Assembly (NCBI GenBank): GCA_016788205.1
Contig: JAEUTA010000006.1
Coordinates: forward strand, 62,001-126,000
Origin: Flavobacteriales bacterium
Lineage (GTDB): Bacteria > Bacteroidota > Bacteroidia > Flavobacteriales_F > PHOS-HE28
Length of the DNA: 64,000 bases
Reading direction: 5' to 3'
The position numbers were made by a program, and so were the translations under genes. Positions 7,422 through 16,266 of this stretch are shown piece after piece; positions within the stretch are counted from its first letter, which is position 1, and every line of letters starts with the position of its first letter. The notes under the pieces are model-generated. The model was not told where the DNA came from. It saw only the letters and a program-made list of their open reading frames with translations, and did not search any database.

Positions 7422-9434
7422 ATGTCTCGTTCGCCTCAACCCCGGTCGCTGCTCGTCCTCATTCTCCTCTTCCACGGCGCGCGGCTGCTGGCCATTGATG
7501 ACAAACCTGTCACCAGTACCATCAAGCAGGTCACCGTCTTCCTGAGCGGCGCACAGGTGGAGCGCACCGGCGAAGTGGACCTGCCCAAAGGCACCACGCG
7601 CCTGGTCTTCGGTGGGCTAAGTGCTGAGGTTGACCCGGCCAGTGTCCAGGTGCATGGCACCGGGAAGTTCACGCTGCTCAGCGTGAAGCATGGCATCGCA
7701 CCCGTCGCCACCGCCGTCAGCAGCACGGAGGTGAAGGCCCTGGAAGCCGCCATCACGGCCATCGAGCGCGAGATACAGGACGAGCAGACGCACATCGCTG
7801 TGTTGCAGAACGAAGAGCAGCGCCTCTTGAAGAACGAGAGCTTCGAAGGCGGCTCCGGCGGCATCAGCGTGGAGCGCATCCGCGCCATCAACGACTACTA
7901 CCGCGAGCGCATCACCGCCGTACGCGAAGGCGTGGTGGCCCGCCAGCGCCACATCGCCGAGCGGACACAGGCCGCGCAGAAGCTGCACCTGGAGCTGGAA
8001 CAGCTGCAAGGGAAGAAACCCCGGGAGACCAGCCAGGTGGTGGTGGAAGTGGCCGCCACCACCGCCGTGCACAGCACCCTTACCCTGCGCTACGTGGTGC
8101 GCAGCGCCGGGTGGAGCCCCCTGTACGATGTGCGCGTGGACGACCTCAGCGCACCCCTCGCCCTCACCTACAAGGCGCAGGTGTACCAGAGCACCGGCGA
8201 GGACTGGAGCGAAGTGCGGTTGGAGCTCGCCAGCGGCGACCCGCGTGTGAGCGGCGTAATGCCGCAGCTGGACACCTGGCGCCTGGGGCCCGGCACACGG
8301 CCGCCGGGCGCCGTGCCGGTGCAGCGGCCCACCAGCAACACCACCGTGAGCGAGGTGCGCGGCATCGTGCGCGATGCCAGCACCGGCGAGCCGCTGCCCT
8401 TCGTCAACGTGGCCCTGCGCACCGCCGATGGCAACGCCCTCAACGGCAGCGCCACCAGCTTCGAGGGGTACTACGCCATGGCCGTGCCGCCCGGCGCGCG
8501 GCGCATCGTGTTCACCTACGTGGGCTACCAGCCGCACGAGCAGGACCTCAACAGCACCACCGTGAACGTGGAGCTGCAGCAGAGCCTGGTGGAGCTGAAG
8601 GAATTGGAGGTGGTGCAGTACAAGAGGCCGTTGATCGACCGCGATGCGGCGGCCATGACCATCACCAGTGAGCAGATCAGTAACATGCCCGCGCGCAGCG
8701 TGCACATGCGTGGTGCGCGCAGCGCCACCCTGGACCACACCCAAGGCGGGGTGCCCGCCAACTACGGCGACCTTACCGGCGGGGTGGTCAACGCGCTGCC
8801 CCCGGTCAGCACCCGCCACGGCAACACCCACTTCAGTTTCCGCATCGCCCTGCCCTACACCATCCCCAGCGATGGGCAGGGCCATGCCGTGGCCGTAAAA
8901 GAGCACACCATCCCCAGCACCTACCGCCACTACTGCACCCCCAAGCTGGACCCCACCGCCTACCTCTTCGCCAAACTCACCGGCTGGGACCAGCTGGACC
9001 TGCTGCCCGGCCCCGCCAACCTCTACTTCGAGGGCACCTTCATCGGCGAGACCTACCTGGACACCGAACAGGTGAGCGATACCATGGACATCTCCCTGGG
9101 CCGCGACCGCAGCGTGGTGGTGCAGCGCAAGCGCCTGCAAGACCTGGCCCAGCGCAGCTTCGCCGGCAACAAACGCACGGAGACCATCGGCTGGGGCATC
9201 AGCGTGCGCAACACCAAGGGCACCCCCATCACCTTGGTCATCACCGATCAGGTGCCCGTGCCCGCCACTACCGAAGTGGCCGTGGACCTGCTGCACCACG
9301 ATGCCACCGCCCTGGACACCGCCCGCGGCCTGCTCGCCTGGCACCACCACCACCTGCCACCCTCCGCCACCGCACAACACACCTTCACCTACACGGTGAA
9401 GGCGCCCAAGGGCATGCCGCTGGTGTTGGAGTAG
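7422..9434 (+). CDS. MuiA-like DUF4139 protein with inserted carboxypeptidase-regulatory and shortened TonB-plug segments
   Basis: This 670-residue protein has a signal peptide, then a DUF4140-like start (VTVFLSGAQVERTGEV), a coiled coil (about 95-205), and the DUF4139 beta-sandwich (VRSAGWSPLYDVR, about 225). At about residue 309 this is interrupted by a carboxypeptidase-regulatory-like domain (VRGIVRDASTGEPLPFVNVA, later YVGYQPHEQDL) and a piece of a TonB-receptor plug (ITSEQISNMPARS, MRGARSATL, GGVPANYGDLTGGVVNALPP). DUF4139 resumes at about residue 465 and runs to the end (TMDISLGRDRSVVVQRKR, VRNTKGTPITLVITDQ). The paralogue at 23075-24733 has the same flanks without this insert. The plug piece lacks the usual DGV segment between RGARS and GGVPA, so it cannot form a complete plug. 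DUF4139/MuiA proteins are periplasmic or surface proteins of unclear function. The gene overlaps nothing and precedes the receptor gene by 214 bp. Confidence 0.8.
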   Translation: MSRSPQPRSLLVLILLFHGARLLAIDDKPVTSTIKQVTVFLSGAQVERTGEVDLPKGTTRLVFGGLSAEVDPASVQVHGTGKFTLLSVKHGIAPVATAVSSTEVKALEAAITAIEREIQDEQTHIAVLQNEEQRLLKNESFEGGSGGISVERIRAINDYYRERITAVREGVVARQRHIAERTQAAQKLHLELEQLQGKKPRETSQVVVEVAATTAVHSTLTLRYVVRSAGWSPLYDVRVDDLSAPLALTYKAQVYQSTGEDWSEVRLELASGDPRVSGVMPQLDTWRLGPGTRPPGAVPVQRPTSNTTVSEVRGIVRDASTGEPLPFVNVALRTADGNALNGSATSFEGYYAMAVPPGARRIVFTYVGYQPHEQDLNSTTVNVELQQSLVELKELEVVQYKRPLIDRDAAAMTITSEQISNMPARSVHMRGARSATLDHTQGGVPANYGDLTGGVVNALPPVSTRHGNTHFSFRIALPYTIPSDGQGHAVAVKEHTIPSTYRHYCTPKLDPTAYLFAKLTGWDQLDLLPGPANLYFEGTFIGETYLDTEQVSDTMDISLGRDRSVVVQRKRLQDLAQRSFAGNKRTETIGWGISVRNTKGTPITLVITDQVPVPATTEVAVDLLHHDATALDTARGLLAWHHHHLPPSATAQHTFTYTVKAPKGMPLVLE

Positions 9435-9648
9435 AAGGAAGGGTACATCCACAGAACAACACCAGAGCTGCCGAACGAAGTCACCTAAGCAAAGCTGTTA
9501 GCATGCATAACATCGCTTCGACGCGGGCGAGGACAAGGAAAACACCTCCACGCAACGGCCCCATAGCATTCTCTTCTGGTAGGGGTAAACCAAGCTTGAA
9601 GCGGCGCTAACACGGGCAGGGCATGGGCGGGGAACATTTGTGGCCCCG

Positions 9649-12600
9649 ATGCGCGCCACCCTGCTGTTCGTTGTTAGTGTACTGTTCGCCGTGCTGGCGG
9701 GCGCGGTGCGGGGCCAAACCACCGTGCGCGGCACGGTGACCGATGGTACGGGGCAAACGGTGATCGGCGCCAACGTGCTGGTGAAGGACACGCCGGGGCT
9801 GGGCACGGTAACGGACCTGGACGGGGCGTACACCCTGGTGCTGGAGCGCAGCACGCCCACCACGCTGGTATTCTCGTTCATGGGCCTGGCCACGCAGGAG
9901 CATGTGGTGCAGCCGGGCGCGGGCGTGGTGGTGCTGAACGTGGGGCTGAAGGAGGGCAACGTGGAGCTGCAGACCTTCGAGGTGGAGGGCAAGGCGCGGC
10001 GCGGCAGCGATGTGTACCTGGACCGCATGAAGGTGAACTCCGCCACGGCGCTGGACTTCATCTCCCGCGATGTGATGCTGAAGACCGGCGATGCCGATGC
10101 GGCGGCGGCGGTGCGGCGCATCAGCGGGGTAAGCACCGTGGGCGCCTTCGTCACCGTGCGCGGCCTGGCGGACCGTTACCTGGTCACGGGTATCAACGGC
10201 GGGCGCGTGCCCACGCTGGACCCCTTCACCAACAACCTGCGGCTGGACCTGTTCCCCACGGGGCTGATGGACAACATCGTGATCACCAAGACGCTGACGC
10301 CGGACCTGCCTGGCGACTGGGCCGGTGCGTACCTGAGCATGAACACGAGCGACTACCCGCAACGCCTGACGGTGAGCGTGGCCAGCACCGTGGGCTACAA
10401 CCCCAACAGCACCTTCCAGGACATCGTGAGCGCGGGCAGCAGCAGCACCGACCGCTGGGGGCGCGATGATGGCATGCGCGGCATCCCCGCCGGTGTGCCC
10501 GATGCGGTGGAGGACTATCCCGTGTTCCGCAACCCGGGGCTGTACGAGCAGTTGGGCCTGCTGGGGCTGGGCGGTACGCTGGCGCGCTACGGCATCACGG
10601 CCAACACGCCGGGGTTCAACACCACCAGCATGTCCACCGGCAGCACGCTGCAGCACCTGGCGCTTACCGAGCTGGGGCTGCTGGCACCGGCGCTGGTGCT
10701 GGACCCCAACGCGGTGGCCGCGGCGGTGGGCACCTACAACAGCACGTACGACCTGGCCTACTTCTCGCCCCGCGTGAACGGGGAGCTGGCCGCGCTGAAC
10801 ACCGCGTGGGACAACAGCCGCTGGCGCGTGGGCACGGCCAAGGGCAGCCCCAACTACAACCTCTCCTTCACGGTGGGCAACCAGGTGGACCTCTTCAAGA
10901 AGAGCGGCAAGCCGCGCCAGCTGGGCTTCCTGCTGGGCCTGCGCTACGCCACCGAAACGCAGAACGACGAACGCTCCACCCTCCTGCGCACCATAGAGCG
11001 GTACGAGGACAGCACGCCCGGCGACACCTACAACCGCAAAGGCGACCAGCGCATCAGCATCGTAAGCGCCGGGTACAACGCACTGGGCAACCTCTCCTTC
11101 AAGCTGGACCGCAACAACAGCTTCTCGGTGCTGGCCATGGGCAACATCCTGGGGCAGAACAACGCGCGCTACCTCACCTTCCTGGACCCCACCGTGAGCG
11201 GCGAGACCTTCATCTCCGAAGAGCAGTACTGGGAGCAGCGCAAGCTGTGGGTGTTCCAATACGGGTCAAAGCACTTCATACCCGCGGTGCAACTGACGGT
11301 GAACGCGGACCTCTCGTACAGCGACGGCCAGCGGGACCTGCTGGACCTGATGGTGGTGCAGTACGTGAAGCCGTCGGAGGGCCAGCCCATCACCGATGTG
11401 GACGGCGCGCTGCGCCCACCGGGCCGCATCTACCGCTTCCTGAACGAGACGGTGCTGGACGGAAGGCTCGGTTTCGAACTGCCGCTGGACGAACCCGGCA
11501 AACAACGCACGCTGAAATTCGGCGGGCAGTACCGCACGAACGAGCGGCGCAACGACCAGAAGTACTACGTGGTGACGGGCGCCCCGGGACCGGCGCAATG
11601 GGAAACACCGGGGCGCTTCACCCTGCGGCCCGATGGGCGCTTCACCAGCCTCTACACCCCCTTCGGTTCTTTCAAGGACAACGACATCGGCATCCTGGAC
11701 GTGGGCGCCGCCTACGTGATGACGGACTATGCCGTAACGAAGAAATTCCGCGTGGCGGGCGGCCTGCGCGCAGAGCGCACCGCGCTGCTCAGCGACATCT
11801 ATCGCTACTACCAGGAAGGTGTGGCCGCCGATGACCCGGCGCGCGGCACCGTGGGCGACCTCTCCGTGGGCGGCTCCAGTTCGCCGGAACCGAAACCGGC
11901 CATCCCCGGCACCATAGACCAGTGGGACCTGTTGCCCAGCGTGAACCTGATCTGGAAAGTGCGCGACGGTGAGGACAAGCCGATGAACGTGCGCGCCTCC
12001 TACTTCCGCTCCCTCAGCCGCCCCAGCTTCCGCGAGTTCAGCGTGGTGCAGTACTACGACTACCAACTGCAGGCACCGGTGTACGGCAACCCCGCGTTGA
12101 AGATGACGCGCGTGGACAACTTCGACCTGCGCGTGGAGCGCTACTACGCCAACGGCGCCAACATCTCGCTCAGTGGTTTCTACAAACGTTTCACGGACCA
12201 CATCGAACTGCTGCAGACCGCGCAGGGCGGGTTCACGTGGCGCAACGCGGCACGTTCGCGCGTGGTGGGCGCAGAGCTGGAAGGCCGCGTGAAACTGCTG
12301 CGTCCGCTGGAATGGCGCGGCAACATCACCGTGATGGACTCCGAGAGCGAACTGTTCGTGATGCTGGACGACCAGCGCGTGGACTACAAGACACCCATGT
12401 ACGGCCAGGCGCCCTACATCGTGAACAGCACGCTCACCTACACGTTCGATAGCCTGAAGCTGGACGTGAGCGTATCGTACAACGTGCAGGGGCCGAAGCT
12501 CGCCGTGAGCAACGCCGAGCTGGACCCCACGGGCATCCGCGCGTACGAGATGCCACGCCACGTGGTGGACGCCACGGTGAACAAGCGGTGGGGCAAGCAT

Positions 12601-12744
12601 TGGAACACCACCTTCCGCGTGCGCGATGCGTTGAACGCGCCCATCCGCCGCACCTACCGGTTCGCGCAGGGTTACACCGGCGACTTCGACCGCTACGCCT
12701 TCGGCACCGAATACCTCCTCACGCTCTCCTACGCCATCCGCTGA
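9649..12744 (+). CDS. TonB-dependent outer-membrane receptor with carboxypeptidase-regulatory-like N-terminal domain
   Basis: About 1,031 residues from MRATLLFVVSVLFAVLAG, a signal peptide ending at VRGQ; an in-frame GTG nine bases upstream (9640) is less signal-like. Residues about 26-110 are a CarboxypepD_reg-like beta-sandwich (VRGTVTDGTGQTVIGANVLV, GTVTDLDGAYTL). A TonB plug follows (VRRISGVSTVGAFVTVRGLA, DRYLVTGINGGRVPTLDP). A long beta-barrel then ends in a terminal aromatic-rich strand (YAFGTEYLLTLSYAIR). The substrate is not evident. It is not SusC-like in context because no SusD neighbour is present. The next gene starts 6 bp downstream and encodes a secreted protein, so the receptor and the following secreted proteins look like one transcription unit to about 16,974. 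Confidence 0.88.
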   Translation: MRATLLFVVSVLFAVLAGAVRGQTTVRGTVTDGTGQTVIGANVLVKDTPGLGTVTDLDGAYTLVLERSTPTTLVFSFMGLATQEHVVQPGAGVVVLNVGLKEGNVELQTFEVEGKARRGSDVYLDRMKVNSATALDFISRDVMLKTGDADAAAAVRRISGVSTVGAFVTVRGLADRYLVTGINGGRVPTLDPFTNNLRLDLFPTGLMDNIVITKTLTPDLPGDWAGAYLSMNTSDYPQRLTVSVASTVGYNPNSTFQDIVSAGSSSTDRWGRDDGMRGIPAGVPDAVEDYPVFRNPGLYEQLGLLGLGGTLARYGITANTPGFNTTSMSTGSTLQHLALTELGLLAPALVLDPNAVAAAVGTYNSTYDLAYFSPRVNGELAALNTAWDNSRWRVGTAKGSPNYNLSFTVGNQVDLFKKSGKPRQLGFLLGLRYATETQNDERSTLLRTIERYEDSTPGDTYNRKGDQRISIVSAGYNALGNLSFKLDRNNSFSVLAMGNILGQNNARYLTFLDPTVSGETFISEEQYWEQRKLWVFQYGSKHFIPAVQLTVNADLSYSDGQRDLLDLMVVQYVKPSEGQPITDVDGALRPPGRIYRFLNETVLDGRLGFELPLDEPGKQRTLKFGGQYRTNERRNDQKYYVVTGAPGPAQWETPGRFTLRPDGRFTSLYTPFGSFKDNDIGILDVGAAYVMTDYAVTKKFRVAGGLRAERTALLSDIYRYYQEGVAADDPARGTVGDLSVGGSSSPEPKPAIPGTIDQWDLLPSVNLIWKVRDGEDKPMNVRASYFRSLSRPSFREFSVVQYYDYQLQAPVYGNPALKMTRVDNFDLRVERYYANGANISLSGFYKRFTDHIELLQTAQGGFTWRNAARSRVVGAELEGRVKLLRPLEWRGNITVMDSESELFVMLDDQRVDYKTPMYGQAPYIVNSTLTYTFDSLKLDVSVSYNVQGPKLAVSNAELDPTGIRAYEMPRHVVDATVNKRWGKHWNTTFRVRDALNAPIRRTYRFAQGYTGDFDRYAFGTEYLLTLSYAIR

Positions 12745-12750
12745 CCTCCC

Positions 12751-14073
12751 GTGCCGCGTTCGCTCCACACCCTCCTGCTCCACACCGCATCGCTGGTATC
12801 GGCCGGCGTGCTGCCCCATGTGGCCCGCGCGCAGAACGACATCGCCGACGTGCGCGTGGAGACCTACTACATCGCCGATGCCAACGACGCCACGGACACC
12901 ACGGGCGGCGGGTTGGCGGAGGGCAGCACCACCTACCGCATCTTCATCCAACTGGCCGAGGGCCGCAGCCTGCGCGCGCTCTACGCCACCGAACAGCATC
13001 CGCTGCACATCACCAGCACGGCACCGCTCTTCAACCACCTGGACCGGGGCAAACGCTACGGGCACGAGGTGAACAACGGCGCGCTGGACGAAGGTGTGGT
13101 GGCACTGGACAGCTGGCTTTCCCTGGGCGCGGCCAGCAACCAACGCATCGGCGTGCGCAAGGCGATGGATACCGATGGCAGCCTGCTCGGTGGCGCCGAC
13201 AACGACGGCGGCAGCGCGGCCGTAAGCGGTGGCCTCTTGAACAACAACGCCGCAGCGCTGGGAGTTCCCTTGACCGTGCAGGACGGACTGACCACCAGCG
13301 CGGGCAATGTGGTACCGCCCAACTTCCTGGTGACCGGGGACGACCCGCGTGCGGCCTTCGCGGACAGCACGCTCACCACCACCTTCCTCTCGAACGACTT
13401 CCGCATGGGCTGCACCACACCCGGTGTAGTGGGCGATACCACCACCAACGAGGTACTGGTGGCACAGGTCACCACCAACGGCGAGCTCAGCTTCGCGCTG
13501 AACATCGAAGTGCAGTTGGCCAACGGCGACGTGGTGCGCTACGTGGCGGCGGATACGTTGCTGGCGGCGGACGAAACGGCGAACGGCCTGCTCACCTATC
13601 CCCAGCAATGCGGCTGCACCGACCCCGAGTACCTCGAGTACGATGCCGCTGCCGGTTGTGATGATGGCTCCTGTGCCACCACCATCGTCTTCGGCTGCAT
13701 GGACACGCAAGCCTGCAACTACGACGCGGCCGCCAACTTCAACATCGCACAACTGTGTTGCTACGGTCCCACGGATTGCAACGGCCTGGACATCGACCTC
13801 GTGTGCCCCGGTGTGGGACTGGTGGAACAACAGCGGATGAACACGTTCATCATCGCACCCAACCCCATCACGGACGGCCGCATCCACCTCATCACCGATG
13901 CCGTGGTGCAACAGTACCAGCTCGTGGACATCACCGGTCGCTTGGTGTTGAACGGCAACGCTACAGGCGGCAACGGCTTGGATGTGGCGCACGTACCGGC
14001 AGGCACCTACGTGCTGGTGCTGCACGCCGGTAGCACCAGCCACCGCGGAACGGTCATCATACCCGCGCGGTGA
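12751..14073 (+). CDS. Secreted protein A of a four-member paralogous group, T9SS type A sorted
   Basis: A 440-residue protein starting at GTG with a signal peptide ending ARAQ. Residues about 30-275 are a module shared with the proteins at 14872, 16267 and 18813. Recognisable landmarks are VRVETYYIADANDATDT, TTYRIFIQLAEGRSL, a TDGSL turn and EVLVAQVTTNGELSFALNIE. I do not recognise this module as a named family. After it come two Cys-containing calcium-like units (GCTDPEYLEYDAAAGCDDGSC and GCMDTQACNYDAAANF) of a type often seen in Bacteroidota surface proteins. A T9SS type A domain closes the protein (FIIAPNPITDGRIHL, LVDITGRLV, AGTYVLVLHAG). It starts 6 bp after the receptor gene, and its stop overlaps the start of the transposase-like gene (GTGA). 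Confidence 0.75.
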   Translation: MPRSLHTLLLHTASLVSAGVLPHVARAQNDIADVRVETYYIADANDATDTTGGGLAEGSTTYRIFIQLAEGRSLRALYATEQHPLHITSTAPLFNHLDRGKRYGHEVNNGALDEGVVALDSWLSLGAASNQRIGVRKAMDTDGSLLGGADNDGGSAAVSGGLLNNNAAALGVPLTVQDGLTTSAGNVVPPNFLVTGDDPRAAFADSTLTTTFLSNDFRMGCTTPGVVGDTTTNEVLVAQVTTNGELSFALNIEVQLANGDVVRYVAADTLLAADETANGLLTYPQQCGCTDPEYLEYDAAAGCDDGSCATTIVFGCMDTQACNYDAAANFNIAQLCCYGPTDCNGLDIDLVCPGVGLVEQQRMNTFIIAPNPITDGRIHLITDAVVQQYQLVDITGRLVLNGNATGGNGLDVAHVPAGTYVLVLHAGSTSHRGTVIIPAR

Positions 14074-14789
14074 GCGAGCGCCTTCGCACAACAACCTTGA
14101 TGCACACCACTACGAACGCCTTGATGACACGGACACCCCGGCCGAGCGTTCGCATCCGTCGCTCGCGTCGCCGCTTGACGGAAGAACAGGAGCTGCACGT
14201 GCAGGGTGTGCTGCGCAGCACCCTGCCGGACGATGGCACCTTGTGGGACCGCGAGAAAGCGCACGCCCTCACCAACAGCGTGGCCCGCACGGAACTGCCC
14301 GAGCGCACCTTCGCGGCCTACCTGGAGCGCTGGGGCTTCGCGCCGCAGAAACCGCTGCGCAAGGCGCACGTGGCCGACCCCTTCGGCATGAAGGCCTGGA
14401 TGTCCGTGGACTATCCGGTCATCGCCATGCAGGCGCGCGAAGCGGGTGCGGAGATCCTGTGGCTGGGCGGTGATGCCCTACCGGACCTGCGCACCAAGGC
14501 TGCACCGGTGGTGGTGCACGAAGGGCTGCCCATCGGCCAGCACCTGCTCCACCTCTCCACCAACCGTGGCGATCGGCAATGGGCCGCATTGCGCACGTTG
14601 CCATCCACGGAAGACACGCTGCGCTTCCTGGACCGCGCCTTGCACGGCACCCGTTCCATCGAGCTCATCGCACCGGACATCACCCTCTTCAAGGATGCCA
14701 GCGCACAGGCCTGGATGGCGCGGCATGCCGGGCGCTTGAACATCCACGGCCTGCCCGCGGTGCGCCGCGCGGTGCTGCGCGAGGATTAG
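14070..14789 (+). CDS. IS630-type transposase-derived protein with degraded catalytic residues
   Basis: The first part has a basic, winged-helix pattern like IS630-family N-termini (LTEEQELHVQGVLRSTLP, then RTFAAYLERWGFAPQKPLRK). The second part follows the DDE_3 order. YPVIAMQAREAGAEILWLGG sits where transposases have YPAIxxRAxxEGAEIxxxDE, so the first Asp-Glu has become Gly-Gly-Asp. SIELIAPDITLFKDASAQAW sits where they have LIVDNxxxHxAxxVxxW. The final NPxE glutamate is missing. The protein is 239 residues, shorter than a full transposase (about 340), and no flanking inverted repeats were seen. The start overlaps the previous stop as GTGA, which argues for operon membership; ATGs at 14100 and 14124 are alternatives. 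I infer a domesticated DNA-binding protein, possibly regulatory. Confidence 0.65.
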   Translation: MSERLRTTTLMHTTTNALMTRTPRPSVRIRRSRRRLTEEQELHVQGVLRSTLPDDGTLWDREKAHALTNSVARTELPERTFAAYLERWGFAPQKPLRKAHVADPFGMKAWMSVDYPVIAMQAREAGAEILWLGGDALPDLRTKAAPVVVHEGLPIGQHLLHLSTNRGDRQWAALRTLPSTEDTLRFLDRALHGTRSIELIAPDITLFKDASAQAWMARHAGRLNIHGLPAVRRAVLRED

Positions 14790-14871
14790 CGGCGCGTTCA
14801 CGTTTTCACCACGATCCCCTCACACACCGCGGCCAGGCACGCCGGTAGTTTCGCCGCCGATCCAGAACGCC

Positions 14872-16254
14872 ATGAGAACCTCCGCCCTCGCAACGCTCAC
14901 GCTCCTTACCATCGGGCTCGTGAACGGACAATACACCGCCCCCGACCCCAGCGGTTTCCAAGGGCTCATCGTGGAGCCGTACTACGTGGCGGACGAAGCC
15001 GATGCCGCCAACACCGATGGCGGGCCGGGCCTTACCGCCGGCACCAAGGTGTACCGCGTGTACGCGGATATGCTGCCGGGCTACAAGCTCATCACCGTGG
15101 GGGGGTTCCCCGGCTATCCCATGAGCATCGGCACCACCACCGCCTTCTTCAACAACGAGGACCGTGGCGAGGCGTGGGGCCGTTCCATACCGGCGAACAA
15201 CCTGGACGATAACACCGTGGCCATCGACTCGTGGCTCACCTTCGGCGCGGCATCCAACCAACACTGGGGCGTGCTCAAGAGCGACGATACGGACGGCAGC
15301 ATCGTGGGCGGCAGCAACAACAACGATGGTCTGCTGGTGAACGAAGCGGCCTGGGCCGGCGCACCGCTCACGGAAGTGGACGGCCTCTACGCCACGGGAA
15401 CGGCACCGCAACAACTCGTATTCCTGGGCGACGCACCCACGAGCTTCGACCCCGGCGGAAGCAACACCTACACCAACGACAACTTCGCGTGGTCCATCCT
15501 CGGCGGCGTGGAAGGGCCCACTGCGGAGAACAGGGTGCTCATAGGCCAGTTCGCCACCGACGGGGAGTTCTCCTTCTGCCTCAACCTCACCGTGAAGATC
15601 CCGGAAGACTCCATCTGCGACGACCCCAACTGCCACAACTTCCTGGAGTTCCTCGCCACCATGGAACCCGCGGACACCGTGGGCGGCGGCTTTGGTGTGC
15701 AGAACAAATTCAACCACCCCACGCTGTGCTTCACCTCCAGCACGGCCATCGTGGATTGCGCAGGCACGCCCGGTGGAACGGCACTGCCCGGCACCGCCTG
15801 CGATGACGGCAACGCCGACACCAGCAACGACACCTACACGGAAACCTGCGCCTGCCAGGGCGATGATTGTGAAGGCGTGCAAGGCGGCGATGCACTGCCC
15901 GGCACACCCTGCGACGATGGCGACGAAGAGACCATCGACGACGCGTGGACCAGCTCCTGCCAATGCGCAGGCACCATCACCCACATCGTGGAGAACGATG
16001 CGCTGGCAGGTATCTCGCTGGCACCGAACCCGACCGCCGACCTCACCCTGCTCACCTTCCGCGAGAACATGAACGGCACGGCCACACTGACGTTGATGAA
16101 CCTGCTCGGCGAGGTGGTGATGACGCAGAACATTGCCAGCATTACACCCGGTTCCACACAAGCGGTGGACCTCTCTTCCTGCGCACCCGGGGCCTACCTC
16201 CTGCGCGTTTCCACGGAAGCTGGTCAGCGCACGTTCCGCATCCACCGCCGCTGA
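14872..16254 (+). CDS. Secreted protein B of the paralogous group, with Cys-rich repeats and T9SS domain
   Basis: A 460-residue protein with a signal peptide (MRTSALATLTLLTIGLVNGQ). Residues about 28-275 carry the shared module: LIVEPYYVADEADAANT, KVYRVYADMLPGYKL, TTTAFFNNEDRGEAWG, SDDTDGSIVGG, NRVLIGQFATDGEFSFCLNL. Two Cys-rich units follow, DCAGTPGGTALPGTACDDGN with TETCACQG and DCEGVQGGDALPGTPCDDGD with SSCQCAG. The same repeat occurs in the 1,372-residue protein at 18813. The T9SS type A domain begins at ISLAPNPTADLTLLTF and ends YLLRVSTEAGQRTFRIHRR. The gene lies 82 bp after the transposase-like gene and 12 bp before the next paralogue. Confidence 0.78.
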   Translation: MRTSALATLTLLTIGLVNGQYTAPDPSGFQGLIVEPYYVADEADAANTDGGPGLTAGTKVYRVYADMLPGYKLITVGGFPGYPMSIGTTTAFFNNEDRGEAWGRSIPANNLDDNTVAIDSWLTFGAASNQHWGVLKSDDTDGSIVGGSNNNDGLLVNEAAWAGAPLTEVDGLYATGTAPQQLVFLGDAPTSFDPGGSNTYTNDNFAWSILGGVEGPTAENRVLIGQFATDGEFSFCLNLTVKIPEDSICDDPNCHNFLEFLATMEPADTVGGGFGVQNKFNHPTLCFTSSTAIVDCAGTPGGTALPGTACDDGNADTSNDTYTETCACQGDDCEGVQGGDALPGTPCDDGDEETIDDAWTSSCQCAGTITHIVENDALAGISLAPNPTADLTLLTFRENMNGTATLTLMNLLGEVVMTQNIASITPGSTQAVDLSSCAPGAYLLRVSTEAGQRTFRIHRR

Positions 16255-16266
16255 GCTACGCGTAGC

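Noticed and set aside
11266..14094. 942-codon antisense open frame under the TonB receptor and secreted protein A
   Set aside because: It crosses two real genes, is dominated by His/Val/Arg/Ala, and has no recognisable motifs; a product of high GC and codon bias.
14070..14789. Active IS630 element
   Set aside because: Catalytic residues are degraded, the protein is shortened, no inverted repeats or TA duplication are seen, and its start overlaps the upstream stop codon.
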